Shown one piece after another: positions 1 through 9,568 of a stretch of DNA of 20,112 bases. The notes under the pieces were generated by a model. It saw only the letters and a list, made by a program, of their open reading frames with translations, did not search any database and had not been told where the DNA came from. The first letter of the stretch is position 1. The number at the start of each line of letters is the position of its first letter. Origin of the DNA: UBA3537 sp045561735 (GTDB lineage: Bacteria; Bacteroidota; Bacteroidia; Flavobacteriales; Flavobacteriaceae); NCBI GenBank assembly GCA_045561735.1, contig JBJKXC010000003.1:1-20112 (forward strand), read 5' to 3'. Both the position numbers and the translations under genes were made by a program.

Positions 1-2154
1 GTGGAAGATTCAGTGGTTGATATCAAAGCAGATCCAATCTATTTAACTGCAGAGGAAGAAGAGGATAAGCTTATCGCTCAAGCCAGTATTCCTGTTGATG
101 CAAAAGGAAAGATTACAATGGATAAAGTCATTGCACGCCAAGAAGGTGATTTTCCAGTTGTTGATCCATCTCAAGTACATTACACAGATGTAGCACCCAA
201 TCAAATTTCATCTATCTCAGCGTCCTTGATTCCATTTTTGGAGCACGATGACGCCAACCGTGCCTTGATGGGCTCTAACATGATGCGTCAAGCCGTTCCT
301 TTATTACGTCCAGAGGCTCCAATTGTTGGAACTGGATTGGAACGTCAGGTTGCTTCAGATTCCAGAGTTTTGGTCAATGCTGAAGGCGATGGTGTTGTAG
401 AATATGTGGATGCCGACAAAATTGTTATAAAGTATAACCGAACCAAGGATGAAGAATTGGTTAGTTTTGAATCCAATACTGCAACCTATCCATTGACAAA
501 ATTCAGAAAGACCAACCAAGGTACTTCTGTCAACCTTAAAACCATCGTTAACAAGGGTGACAAGGTTACCAAAGGACAAGTTCTTTGTGAGGGTTACGCT
601 ACTCAAAATGGAGAGTTGGCCCTTGGGCGTAACATGAAAGTAGCCTTTATGCCATGGAAGGGTTACAACTTTGAGGATGCGATTGTAATCTCTGAAAAAG
701 TGGTTCGTGATGACATCTTTACCTCCATTCACATCGATGAATATTCTTTGGAAGTAAGAGATACTAAATTAGGTAATGAAGAGCTTACCAATGACATCCC
801 AAATGTTTCTGAAGAAGCAACTGCTGATTTGGATGAAAATGGAATGATTCGCATTGGTGCGGAAATTAAGCCAGGAGATATTCTCATTGGAAAAATCACG
901 CCAAAGGGCGAAAGTGATCCAACACCAGAAGAAAAACTTCTCCGAGCTATATTTGGAGATAAAGCTGGAGATGTTAAAGATGCTTCTTTAAAAGCATCAC
1001 CATCCTTACACGGTGTCGTTATTGAGAAGAAACTTTTTTCACGAGCAATCAAAGACAAGCGCAAACGTGCTCAAGACAAAGAGGATATTGCTGCTTTAGA
1101 AGATGCATTCGACATTAAATTTGATGACTTGAAATCTATTTTGATTCAAAAACTCTTTTCAATTGTAGCTGGAAAAACAGCTCAAGGGATCTTTAATGAC
1201 CTTGGTGAAGAAGTATTCCCTAAGGGTAAAAAGTACACTTTAAAAATGCTCAATGCGGTGGACGATTACGCCCACCTTGTTGGTGGAAAGTGGACGACAG
1301 ATGCCAAGCTTAACAAGTTAGTAAAGGAATTAATTCACAACTACAAGATCAAAGAAAATGACCTTCAAGGTTCCTTAAGACGTGAGAAGTTTACAATCTC
1401 CGTTGGAGATGAACTACCAGCAGGAATTATCAAACTAGCGAAAGTTTACATTGCTAAAAAGCGTAAACTTAAAGTAGGGGATAAAATGGCAGGTCGTCAT
1501 GGTAACAAAGGTATTGTAGCGCGAATTGTTCGTCAAGAAGACATGCCTTTTCTTGAAGATGGAACGCCTGTTGATATTGTTTTGAATCCACTTGGGGTAC
1601 CTTCCCGAATGAATATCGGTCAGATTTATGAAACGGTACTCGGATGGGCTGGAAAAGATTTAGGGCGCAGCTTTGCGACTCCAATTTTTGATGGTGCTAC
1701 CTTGGATCAAATTAATGAATTTACAGATGAAGCAGGCATTCCAAGATTTGGGCATACCTATCTGTATGATGGTGGTACAGGCGATCGATTTGATCAGCCA
1801 GCAACCGTTGGAATTATCTACATGTTGAAATTAGGTCACATGGTAGACGATAAAATGCACGCGCGGTCTATTGGACCTTATTCTCTCATTACGCAACAAC
1901 CTCTTGGTGGTAAAGCTCAGTTTGGTGGTCAGCGTTTTGGAGAAATGGAAGTTTGGGCTTTGGAGGCTTACGGCGCTTCAAGCACACTTAGAGAGATCTT
2001 AACTGTTAAATCTGATGACGTTATTGGAAGGGCAAAAACTTACGAAGCAATCGTAAAAGGCGAACCCATGCCAGAACCAGGATTACCAGAATCGTTCAAT
2101 GTACTCATGCACGAACTGAAAGGATTAGGATTAGACATTAGATTAGAAGAATAA
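1..2154 (+). CDS. rpoB: RNA polymerase subunit beta, C-terminal part (partial at 5' end)
   Basis: This is the beta subunit of DNA-dependent RNA polymerase, which with beta' forms the catalytic cleft. The reading frame is open from base 1, so the GTG there is an internal codon and not the start; 717 C-terminal residues are present, somewhat over half of a typical Bacteroidota RpoB. Visible hallmarks are MPWKGYNFEDAIVISEK near fragment residues 218-234, the active-centre segment GDKMAGRHGNKG at 493-504, and the C-terminal GGKAQFGGQRFGEMEVWALE near 637-656, which packs against beta'. The frame is intact to the TAA at 2152-2154. rpoC begins 24 bases later, the usual rpoBC operon order. The rifampicin-binding region would lie mostly upstream of the window. 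Identity is certain; only the N-terminus is missing. Confidence 0.98.
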   Translation: MEDSVVDIKADPIYLTAEEEEDKLIAQASIPVDAKGKITMDKVIARQEGDFPVVDPSQVHYTDVAPNQISSISASLIPFLEHDDANRALMGSNMMRQAVPLLRPEAPIVGTGLERQVASDSRVLVNAEGDGVVEYVDADKIVIKYNRTKDEELVSFESNTATYPLTKFRKTNQGTSVNLKTIVNKGDKVTKGQVLCEGYATQNGELALGRNMKVAFMPWKGYNFEDAIVISEKVVRDDIFTSIHIDEYSLEVRDTKLGNEELTNDIPNVSEEATADLDENGMIRIGAEIKPGDILIGKITPKGESDPTPEEKLLRAIFGDKAGDVKDASLKASPSLHGVVIEKKLFSRAIKDKRKRAQDKEDIAALEDAFDIKFDDLKSILIQKLFSIVAGKTAQGIFNDLGEEVFPKGKKYTLKMLNAVDDYAHLVGGKWTTDAKLNKLVKELIHNYKIKENDLQGSLRREKFTISVGDELPAGIIKLAKVYIAKKRKLKVGDKMAGRHGNKGIVARIVRQEDMPFLEDGTPVDIVLNPLGVPSRMNIGQIYETVLGWAGKDLGRSFATPIFDGATLDQINEFTDEAGIPRFGHTYLYDGGTGDRFDQPATVGIIYMLKLGHMVDDKMHARSIGPYSLITQQPLGGKAQFGGQRFGEMEVWALEAYGASSTLREILTVKSDDVIGRAKTYEAIVKGEPMPEPGLPESFNVLMHELKGLGLDIRLEE

Positions 2155-2178
2155 TTTCATTTTCATATACCATACACA

Positions 2179-5100
2179 ATGGCCAGAAAGCAAGATAATA
2201 CAACGCAAAAAAACTTCAATAAAATTTCTATAGGATTGGCTTCGCCAGAATCTATTTTATCAGATTCTAGAGGTGAAGTTTTAAAGCCTGAAACTATAAA
2301 TTACAGAACCCATAAACCAGAACGTGACGGTCCTGTTTTGTGAGCGAATTTTTGGTCCTGTTAAAGACTATGAATGTGCCTGTGGAAAGTACAAGCGAAT
2401 TCGTTATAAAGGAATTATTTGTGACCGATGTGGTGTTGAAGTTACAGAGAAAAAGGTACGTCGTGAGCGCGTAGGACACATCAACTTGGTGGTTCCTGTT
2501 GCTCACATTTGGTATTTTAGATCTCTGCCTAATAAAATAGGCTACCTATTAGGTCTACCTTCCAAGAAATTGGACATGATTATATATTATGAGCGTTATG
2601 TAGTCATTCAACCAGGAATAGCCATCAATGCAGAAGGAGAGCCGGTTAATAAAATGGATTTCTTGACAGAAGAAGAATATCTTAACATTGCCGAGAGCAT
2701 TCCACAAGAAAATCAATATTTAGATGATTCTGATCCAAACAAATTCATCGCTAAGATGGGTGCAGACTGTTTAATTGAGTTGTTGTCGCGTATTGATCTT
2801 GAAGAATTGTCTTTTGAGTTGCGTCACAAGGCCAATACAGAAACATCTAAGCAACGTAAAACAGAAGCCTTGAAACGCTTACAAGTTGTAGAAGCCCTAA
2901 AGGATGGAAATCAAAATCGTGAAAACAGACCAGAATGGATGATTATGAAAGCCATTCCAGTCATTCCACCAGAGTTACGTCCTTTGGTACCATTAGATGG
3001 TGGCCGTTTTGCCACTTCTGATTTGAATGATTTATACCGCCGTGTTATCATTAGAAACAACCGATTGAAGCGTTTGGTTGAAATCAAAGCGCCAGAAGTC
3101 ATTCTAAGAAACGAAAAGCGCATGCTACAAGAATCAGTAGACTCTCTTTTTGATAATACACGAAAGTCATCAGCGGTAAAAACGGATTCCAACCGACCTT
3201 TGAAATCACTTTCAGATTCTCTCAAAGGAAAGCAAGGTCGTTTCCGTCAAAACTTACTTGGAAAACGTGTGGATTATTCAGCGCGTTCTGTTATTGTTGT
3301 TGGACCAGAGTTGAAATTATTTGAATGTGGATTGCCTAAAAATATGGCAGCGGAATTGTACAAACCTTTTATTGTAAGAAAATTAATAGAAAGAGGGATT
3401 GTAAAAACCGTTAAATCTGCTAAGAAAATTATCGATAAAAAAGAGCCTGTAGTTTGGGATATTTTGGAAAATGTTCTGAAAGGACATCCTGTTCTCCTGA
3501 ACCGTGCGCCTACTTTACACCGTTTGGGAATTCAAGCATTCCAGCCTAAGTTGATAGAAGGAAAAGCGATTCAATTACACCCACTTGTGTGTACGGCTTT
3601 TAATGCTGATTTTGATGGAGATCAAATGGCAGTTCACTTGCCATTGGGACCTGAAGCTATTTTGGAAGCGCAGCTTTTGATGCTTGCCTCTCATAATATC
3701 TTAAACCCTGCAAACGGTTCACCTGTTACAGTACCTTCACAAGACATGGTGCTCGGTTTGTATTACATGACTAAGTTACGAAAGTCTACGAAAGCAGTCA
3801 AAATTTTAGGGGAAGGTTTAACCTTTTATTCTCCTGAAGAAGTCATCATTGCGTACAATGAAAAATGTGTGGATTTAAATGCACAAATTCGTGTTAGAAC
3901 CGAAGATTTCAATGCCGAAGGTGTATTGGAAACTCAGTTGATTGAAACGACTGTAGGACGTGTGCTTTTTAATGAAAAAGTACCTGCAGCTGCCGGTTAT
4001 ATCAATGAGGTATTGACTAAAAAATCACTGCGAGATATCATTCACGGAATTCTCAAGGCGACATCCGTACCAGAAACGGCTGGTTTCTTGGACGAAATCA
4101 AGTCTTTAGGTTATAATTTTGCCTTCAAAGGGGGCTTGTCTTTCAGTTTGGGAGATATTATCATCCCACAAGAGAAGCACACCATGATTGATGCTGCAAA
4201 CAAGCAAGTCGATGGTATTATGGCCAACTATAATATGGGATTGATTACTAACAACGAACGTTACAATCAGGTCATCGATATTTGGACCTCAACAAACGCC
4301 GAGTTGACAGAACTTTCTATGAAGCGCATTCGTGAAGACCAACAAGGATTTAACTCCGTGTACATGATGCTTGATTCTGGAGCTCGTGGTTCTAAGGAAC
4401 AAATTCGACAGTTAACTGGTATGCGTGGTTTGATGGCCAAGCCTAAAAAATCCAATGCGGGTGGCGGAGAAATTATTGAGAATCCAATCCTTTCTAACTT
4501 TAAAGAGGGGCTATCGATTTTAGAATACTTTATCTCCACACACGGTGCTCGTAAAGGATTGGCAGATACGGCTTTGAAAACTGCCGATGCAGGTTATCTA
4601 ACACGTCGATTGGTAGATGTTTCTCAAGATGTGATTGTTAATTCACACGATTGTGGCACCCTGCGTGGTATCAAGGTAGAACCTTTGAAGAAAAACGAAG
4701 AAGTTGTTGAGACTTTAGAAGAAAGAATTGTTGGTCGTACATCACTGAATGATGTTTATGACCCAATTTCAGAAACGCTTTTGGCTGCAGCTGGTTCTCA
4801 TATTGATGAAGCCGTTGCAAGGAAAATTGAGCTTTCAGCGATTGAATCTATTGATGTCAGGTCTCCACTTACATGTGAAGCAAAGACCGGAATTTGTGCC
4901 TTGTGTTATGGTCGTAATTTAGCGACTGGAAAAATGGTACAAATTGGAGAAGCTGTTGGTGTGGTTGCTGCCCAATCTATTGGGGAGCCTGGAACACAGT
5001 TGACCCTGAGAACCTTCCACGTTGGAGGAATTGCTGGAAATATTTCTGAAGAAAACAGTTTGGCTGTCAAATTTGACGGTGTAGCTGAAATCGAAGATTT

Positions 5101-6487
5101 AAAAACCGTAAAAGGTAAAGATAATGAAGGGAATGACATTAATATTGTGATTTCAAGAACGTCTGAAATTAAATTGGTTGATAAGAAAACAGGTATTGTA
5201 TTGAGCACAAATAACATTCCTTACGGGGCTTCTATTTTTGTTAAAAATGGACAAAAGATTAAAAAAGGAACCGTGGTTTGTCAATGGGATCCTTATAATG
5301 GTGTTATTATTTCTGAATTCTCAGGGAAAGTACGTTTTGAAAACATAGAACAAGGTGTAACTTATCAAGTTGAAATTGATGAGCAAACTGGATTTCAAGA
5401 GAAAGTTATTTCTGAGTCTAGAAATAAAAAATTGATTCCTACTCTCCATATTGAAGATGGAAAAGGTGGTGTCATTCGTTCTTACAATCTACCAGTTGGC
5501 GCACACTTAATGATTGAAAACAACGATAAAATTGCCATTGGTAAGATTTTAGTGAAAATACCACGTAAGTCTTCCAAAGCCGGAGATATTACAGGTGGTC
5601 TGCCACGTGTAACAGAACTTTTTGAAGCACGTAATCCTTCTAACCCAGCAGTGGTTAGTGAGATTGATGGGGTGGTTTCTTTTGGTAAAATCAAGCGAGG
5701 TAACAGAGAAATTATCATCGAATCAAAGACAGCTGCTATCAAGAAATACTTGGTCAAGTTGTCCAATCAAATTTTGGTACAGGAAAATGACTTTGTAAAA
5801 GCTGGGATGCCATTGTCTGACGGATCTGTTACGCCAAATGACATACTTAACATTAAAGGACCATCTGCAGTTCAACAATACTTGGTGAACGAAGTTCAAG
5901 AGGTATATCGTCTGCAAGGGGTGAAAATTAATGACAAACACTTTGAAGTGGTGGTGCGTCAAATGATGCGAAAAGTTAGAATTCAAGATTCTGGTGATAC
6001 TATTTTCTTAGAAAATCAATTGGTTCACAAATCCGATTTCATTGATGAAAATGATGATATTTTTGGTAAAAAAGTCATTGAGGATGCAGGAGATTCTGCC
6101 ACGCTTAAAGCGGGTCAGATTGTTACAGCTCGTGAGTTAAGAGATGAAAATTCCATTTTAACACGCGAGGACAAGACCCTTGTATCGGCACGTGATGCGC
6201 GGCCAGCAACGGCCACTCCAATTCTGCAAGGAATTACACGTGCGTCCTTACAAACCAAGTCTTTTATTTCTGCGGCCTCTTTCCAAGAGACAACCAAAGT
6301 ATTAAACGAAGCTGCTGTAAATGGAAAGGTAGACTCTTTAGAAGGTCTTAAAGAAAATGTGATTGTTGGGCATAGAATTCCTGCTGGTACAGGCCTTCGC
6401 AAGTACGACAATATGATTGTTGGCTCTAGTGAAGAATTGGAAAGTTTGATGAAAGCTAAAGAAGAAAAACAATCCTTCAATATATAG
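2179..6487 (+). CDS. rpoC: RNA polymerase subunit beta' (frame broken by one extra base near 2332)
   Basis: This is the beta' subunit, which carries the catalytic magnesium site. The true start is ATG 2179 (MARKQDNTTQKNF), 24 bases after rpoB. That frame reads to RTHKPERDG and then hits TGA at 2341. The next frame continues with LFCERIFGPVKDYECACG and stays open to TAG at 6485-6487. RpoC proteins read RDGLFC here, so one extra base lies in 2331-2333; with it removed the protein is 1435 residues, a normal length for the phylum. In repaired numbering, zinc site 1 is C66, C68, C81, C84; the magnesium loop NADFDGD has D477, D479, D481; zinc site 2 is C825, C899, C906, C909. The GTG at 2324 is only where the second frame opens and would omit conserved residues. 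All other parts are intact, so a sequence error is more likely than a real mutation in an essential gene. Confidence 0.95.
2331..2333 (+). other. rpoC: Single-base insertion (frameshift) in rpoC
   Basis: The DNA reads GAC GGT CCT GTT TTG TGA in the frame of the rpoC start. Dropping either T2331 or one of C2332/C2333 gives GAC GG(T/C) CTG TTT TGT GAG, which encodes the conserved D-G-L-F-C-E segment of beta'. As written, the first frame would stop after 54 codons. The upstream and downstream frames both match beta' without any gap other than this one base. Confidence 0.93.
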
Positions 6488-6490
6488 GTA

Positions 6491-6805
6491 ATGAGCGAAA
6501 CAAAGAAAGGACAAAAAGGTCAAATTAATATCGAACTAGATGCATCTGTTGCTGAAGGCACTTACTCTAATCTAGCGATTATCAACCATTCTGTTTCTGA
6601 GTTTGTAGTCGATTTTGTAAACATCATGCCAGGGGTGCCAAAAAGCAAAGTAAAGTCGCGAATTATTTTGACGCCACAGCATGCCAAACGTCTTACTAAA
6701 GCCTTAAATGACAATGTCAAACGCTTTGAGCAGGCGCATGGTGAGATCAAAGATTACGAACAGCCGCCCATGCCACTTAATTTTGGGCCTACGGGTCAGG
6801 CATAA
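6491..6805 (+). CDS. DUF3467 family protein
   Basis: A 104-residue protein that begins three bases after the rpoC stop, so it is almost certainly translated from the rpoBC transcript. The sequence fits the DUF3467 family: a central stretch NHSVSEFVVDFVNIMPGVPK (about residues 33-52) followed by SRIILTPQHAKRLTKALNDN (57-76), a mixed beta-then-helix pattern, and a proline-rich tail PPMPLNFGPTG. The N-terminus is polar and lysine/glutamine-rich, with no signal peptide or membrane segment, so it is probably cytoplasmic. The molecular function of the family is not known to me. Its place directly behind rpoC suggests a link to transcription, but that is inference. It is the last gene before a strong terminator. 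Confidence 0.88.
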   Translation: MSETKKGQKGQINIELDASVAEGTYSNLAIINHSVSEFVVDFVNIMPGVPKSKVKSRIILTPQHAKRLTKALNDNVKRFEQAHGEIKDYEQPPMPLNFGPTGQA

Positions 6806-6807
6806 AT

Positions 6808-6845
6808 AAAAAAAATCCCGCTTTTAATATAGCGGGATTTTTTTA
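6808..6845. terminator. Bidirectional intrinsic terminator between the rpoBC operon and prfC
   Basis: A run of A bases leads into TCCCGC (6816-6821), a ten-base loop TTTTAATATA (6822-6831), and GCGGGA (6832-6837) followed by a run of T bases. The A and T runs extend the pairing and supply a U tract on both strands, so the hairpin can end the DUF3467 transcript from the left and the prfC transcript from the right. It lies between the two convergent stop codons. Confidence 0.9.
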
Positions 6846-6846
6846 T

Positions 6847-8433
6847 TTAAAATTCTGAGGTCAAATGAAATTTAATGGATGGGTATTTTTGTTCGGTCAT
6901 TTGTAACGAGAATTTTGAATCTGCTAAAAACACCAATTGCCCTTGTTTGTCCTTTGCCAAAAAGCGTTGCTTAACCCGTTTAAATTCAATAAATTCTTCA
7001 CTCTTAGTATCTTTAGGTTCTACCCAAGCCGCTTTGTGGACATTTAAATTTTCATAGCTACATTTAGCACCATATTCATGCTCTAAGCGGTACTGAATGA
7101 CTTCATATTGTAGAGCGCCTACGGTTCCAACAACTTTACGACCGTTCAGGTCCAAGGTAAATAACTGTGCAACACCTTCGTCCATCAATTGATCAATCCC
7201 TTTGAAGAGTTGTTTGGACTTCATGGGGTCTGCATTGTTAATGTATCTAAAATGCTCTGGTGAGAAACTTGGAATGCCTTTGTAATTTAAGATTTCACCC
7301 TCGGTGAGCGTATCACCAATTTTAAAATTCCCTGTATCGTGAAGCCCCACAATATCGCCAGGATATGAAATGTCTACTATTGCCTTTTTTTCAGCAAAAA
7401 AAGCATTGGGACTTGAAAATTTTAAATTTTTGTTGTGACGTACATGTAAATAGGGCGTATTGCGCTTGAAAGTTCCTGAAACAATTTTGATAAAGGCCAA
7501 GCGATCGCGGTGTTTGGGATCCATATTGGCATGAATTTTAAAGACAAAACCGGAGAATTTATCTTCTTCAGGGTTTACCAAACGCTCTTCACTGGCTTTT
7601 GGTCGGGGCATGGGTGCTATGTTTATAAAACAATCTAACAATTCTTTGACACCAAAATTATTAAGGGCGGATCCAAAAAATACAGGTTGTAAATTCCCTT
7701 CTTGGTAGTTTTCAATATTGAATTTTGGATAAATACCCTGTACCAATTCAATTTCATCTCTCAGTGTTTCTGCAGCAGAATCTCCAATGAGCGCATTTAG
7801 TTTTGAATCATTTAAATCTGAAATTTCAACCGTATCGCTAATGTTCTTTTTACTGTCTCCAGCAAATAGATTGATGTTTTTCTCCCACAAATTGTAAATC
7901 CCTTTAAAATCATAACCCATTCCAATTGGAAAACTTAAAGGGGTGACTTTTAGTCCTAATTTTTGTTCAACTTCGTCTAAAAGATCAAAAGCATCTTTTC
8001 CTTCACGGTCTAATTTATTGATAAATACAATAATTGGAATGTTGCGCATGCGGCACACCTTCACTAGTTTTTCAGTTTGCTCTTCTACGCCTTTAGCCAC
8101 ATCAATGACTACAATGACACTGTCAACAGCCGTGAGCGTTCTAAAGGTGTCTTCGGCAAAATCTTTGTGACCTGGAGTGTCTAAAATATTAATTTTGACT
8201 CCATTGTATTCAAAGGCCAAAACAGATGTAGCTACAGAAATCCCACGTTGTCGTTCAATTTCCATAAAGTCGCTGGTAGCCCCTTTTTTAATCTTGTTGC
8301 TTTTAACAGCCCCAGCTTCTTGTATGGCACCCCCAAATAACAGTAGTTTTTCGGTGAGGGTAGTTTTACCAGCATCTGGATGCGATACAATCCCAAAAGT
8401 GCGTCGGCGCTGGATTTCACTGGTAAAAGACAT
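6847..8433 (-). CDS. prfC: Peptide chain release factor 3 (RF3)
   Basis: RF3 is a translational GTPase of the EF-G/EF-Tu superfamily that recycles RF1 and RF2 from the ribosome after peptide release. The 528-residue length equals that of typical RF3 (E. coli 529). GTPase motifs are all present: P-loop SHPDAGKT at residues 17-24, the switch I threonine region with RGISV at 63-67, DTPGHKDF at 85-92, and NKLDRE at 139-144. The rest has the beta-barrel domain II and the RF3 C-terminal domain. The start MSFTSEIQRRRTFGIVSHPD places the P-loop as in known RF3. The gene is monocistronic, convergent with the rpoBC operon through a shared terminator and divergent from idi. EF-G-like paralogs are less likely, because the RF3-specific switch segment and the length both fit RF3. 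Confidence 0.96.
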   Translation of the reverse strand: MSFTSEIQRRRTFGIVSHPDAGKTTLTEKLLLFGGAIQEAGAVKSNKIKKGATSDFMEIERQRGISVATSVLAFEYNGVKINILDTPGHKDFAEDTFRTLTAVDSVIVVIDVAKGVEEQTEKLVKVCRMRNIPIIVFINKLDREGKDAFDLLDEVEQKLGLKVTPLSFPIGMGYDFKGIYNLWEKNINLFAGDSKKNISDTVEISDLNDSKLNALIGDSAAETLRDEIELVQGIYPKFNIENYQEGNLQPVFFGSALNNFGVKELLDCFINIAPMPRPKASEERLVNPEEDKFSGFVFKIHANMDPKHRDRLAFIKIVSGTFKRNTPYLHVRHNKNLKFSSPNAFFAEKKAIVDISYPGDIVGLHDTGNFKIGDTLTEGEILNYKGIPSFSPEHFRYINNADPMKSKQLFKGIDQLMDEGVAQLFTLDLNGRKVVGTVGALQYEVIQYRLEHEYGAKCSYENLNVHKAAWVEPKDTKSEEFIEFKRVKQRFLAKDKQGQLVFLADSKFSLQMTEQKYPSIKFHLTSEF

Positions 8434-8448
8434 TAAAAATAATTTTTA

Positions 8449-8456
8449 CAAATATA
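8449..8456 (-). promoter_or_regulatory. Candidate -7 promoter element for prfC
   Basis: On the minus strand the sequence TATATTTG matches the Bacteroidota -7 consensus TAnnTTTG exactly. It lies 15 bases upstream of the prfC ATG, so transcription would begin about 10 bases before the start codon. A clear TTG/TTTG -33 element at the usual 17-20 base spacing is not visible, which lowers confidence. Confidence 0.4.
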
Positions 8457-8576
8457 CCACTATCAAATGAGGATATGTTGTAATTAGCCTTCTTAATGTT
8501 AATTTAGTAAAATTGAAAAATAGCATTTTAGCATTTAATTAATACAAAATGTGAAATTAGTTGATAATTTAGCATA

Positions 8577-9101
8577 ATGGTTGAAGAAGAAGTCATATTG
8601 GTGAATGAACAGGATGAGCAAATTGGGTTAATGCCCAAGATGGAAGCCCATAAAAAAGCAATATTACACCGCGCCTTCTCAGTTTTTATTTTTAATTCAA
8701 AAAACGAGTTGATGCTTCAACAGCGTGCAGCCCATAAATACCATTCTCCGCTTTTGTGGACCAATACTTGCTGCAGCCACCAACGAGATGGTGAATCTAA
8801 TATTGAAGCCGGAACCAGACGTTTAGGTGAAGAGATGGGATTTACAACGGGCTTAAAAGAAGTCACCTCTTTCATTTATAAAGCACCTTTTGACAATGGC
8901 TTAACAGAACATGAATTTGACCATGTGATGACAGGTTTCTACGAAATGGACCCAGACATTAATAAGGAAGAAGTTGAAGATTGGAAATGGATGCCTGTCG
9001 AAGCTGTCAAATCCGATATTGAATTTAACCCTGAAATATATACTGCCTGGTTTAAAATAATATTTAAAAATTTCTACTCACACATAAATTTTGAAAGATG
9101 A
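8577..9101 (+). CDS. idi: Isopentenyl-diphosphate delta-isomerase, type I
   Basis: This Nudix-fold enzyme interconverts isopentenyl diphosphate and dimethylallyl diphosphate, the two C5 units of isoprenoid synthesis. The 174 residues compare with 182 in E. coli. The catalytic cysteine is C66 in WTNTCCSH (61-68), and the catalytic/metal acidic pair is in TEHEFDH (E111, E113). Probable zinc ligands are H25, H31 and H68. The region EAGTRRLGEEMGF (77-89) is the modified Nudix box. TNTCCSH resembles the eukaryotic version of the motif more than the E. coli TNSVCGH. The start MVEEEVILVNEQDEQIG is the usual N-terminus of the family. The 3' end overlaps the next gene by four bases (ATGA), so the two are translationally coupled. 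The gene itself does not show whether this organism makes its C5 units by the mevalonate or the MEP route. Confidence 0.95.
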   Translation: MVEEEVILVNEQDEQIGLMPKMEAHKKAILHRAFSVFIFNSKNELMLQQRAAHKYHSPLLWTNTCCSHQRDGESNIEAGTRRLGEEMGFTTGLKEVTSFIYKAPFDNGLTEHEFDHVMTGFYEMDPDINKEEVEDWKWMPVEAVKSDIEFNPEIYTAWFKIIFKNFYSHINFER

Positions 9102-9508
9102 AAGTAACCGTAAGTCGTCGTGCCCATTTTAATGCCGCCCATCGTCTGTACCGCCCCAATTGGAGTGATGAAAAAAATGAGGCTATTTTTGGAAAATGCA
9201 ACAATCCTCATTACCATGGTCATAATTATGAATTGATTGTAAGTGTAACTGGTGAGGTTGATCCTGAGACAGGTTATGTTGTGGATGTAAAAATTTTAAA
9301 AGATTTTATAAAATCGGAAGTTGAAGATGTTTTAGATCATAAAAACTTGAATTTAGAAGTCCCAGAGTTTAAAGAAACAAATCCAACCGCAGAAAATATT
9401 GTCATTTTTATCTACAATAAACTAAAATTCGTTTTAGAAGATCGTTTGGATTTGGAAGTAACGCTTTATGAGACCCCTAGAAATTTTGTATCCTATTCCG
9501 GAAAATAA
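9098..9508 (+). CDS. queD: 6-pyruvoyl-tetrahydropterin synthase / 6-carboxy-tetrahydropterin synthase family enzyme
   Basis: The family converts dihydroneopterin triphosphate to 6-pyruvoyl-tetrahydropterin (PTPS) or to 6-carboxy-tetrahydropterin for queuosine and other 7-deazaguanines (QueD). All catalytic elements are present in 136 residues: zinc ligands H15, H40 and H42; nucleophile C34 in CNNPHYHGHNY (34-44); dyad D80-H81 in DHKNLN; NPTAENI at 95-101; and pterin-anchoring E125 in YETP. The C-x5-H-G-H spacing matches animal PTPS rather than the shorter C-x3-H-G-H of E. coli QueD. In bacteria such proteins usually act in queuosine synthesis, so the gene symbol is tentative. It overlaps idi by four bases, which suggests one transcript, although the two pathways have no obvious link. 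No other queuosine gene is in the window. Confidence 0.88.
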   Translation: MKVTVSRRAHFNAAHRLYRPNWSDEKNEAIFGKCNNPHYHGHNYELIVSVTGEVDPETGYVVDVKILKDFIKSEVEDVLDHKNLNLEVPEFKETNPTAENIVIFIYNKLKFVLEDRLDLEVTLYETPRNFVSYSGK

Positions 9509-9540
9509 TTTTTATCTGTATTATATCTCTAAAATTGGTG

Positions 9541-9548
9541 TAAATTTG
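9541..9548 (+). promoter_or_regulatory. Candidate -7 promoter element for the 88-residue gene
   Basis: TAAATTTG matches the Bacteroidota -7 consensus TAnnTTTG exactly and lies 20 bases before the ATG at 9569, leaving a leader of about 15 bases. The -33 region has no clean TTTG. It separates the 88-residue gene from the idi-queD unit. Confidence 0.45.
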
Positions 9549-9568
9549 CAAAACAAAACAATTCAATT

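Noticed and set aside
2324..2326. GTG at 2324 as the rpoC start
   Set aside because: It would drop the N-terminal segment encoded from ATG 2179, which matches beta' up to RDG. The two frames join at a one-base insertion.
2329..2343. Programmed +1 frameshift in rpoC
   Set aside because: There is no stop codon next to the shift point as in prfB; TGA lies nine bases further on. I see no slippery motif or stimulatory structure, and rpoC is not known to use frameshifting. A sequence error explains it more simply.
2911..3225. Open frames on the minus strand inside rpoB and rpoC (for example 104 codons here)
   Set aside because: They are antisense shadows of strongly conserved rpoB/rpoC coding sequence, and their translations show no protein-like family pattern.
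8434..8576. Clear promoter for idi in the prfC-idi gap
   Set aside because: TAATTTAG at 8565-8572 is a seven-of-eight -7 match but is only four bases before the ATG and has no -33 partner; no better candidate was seen.
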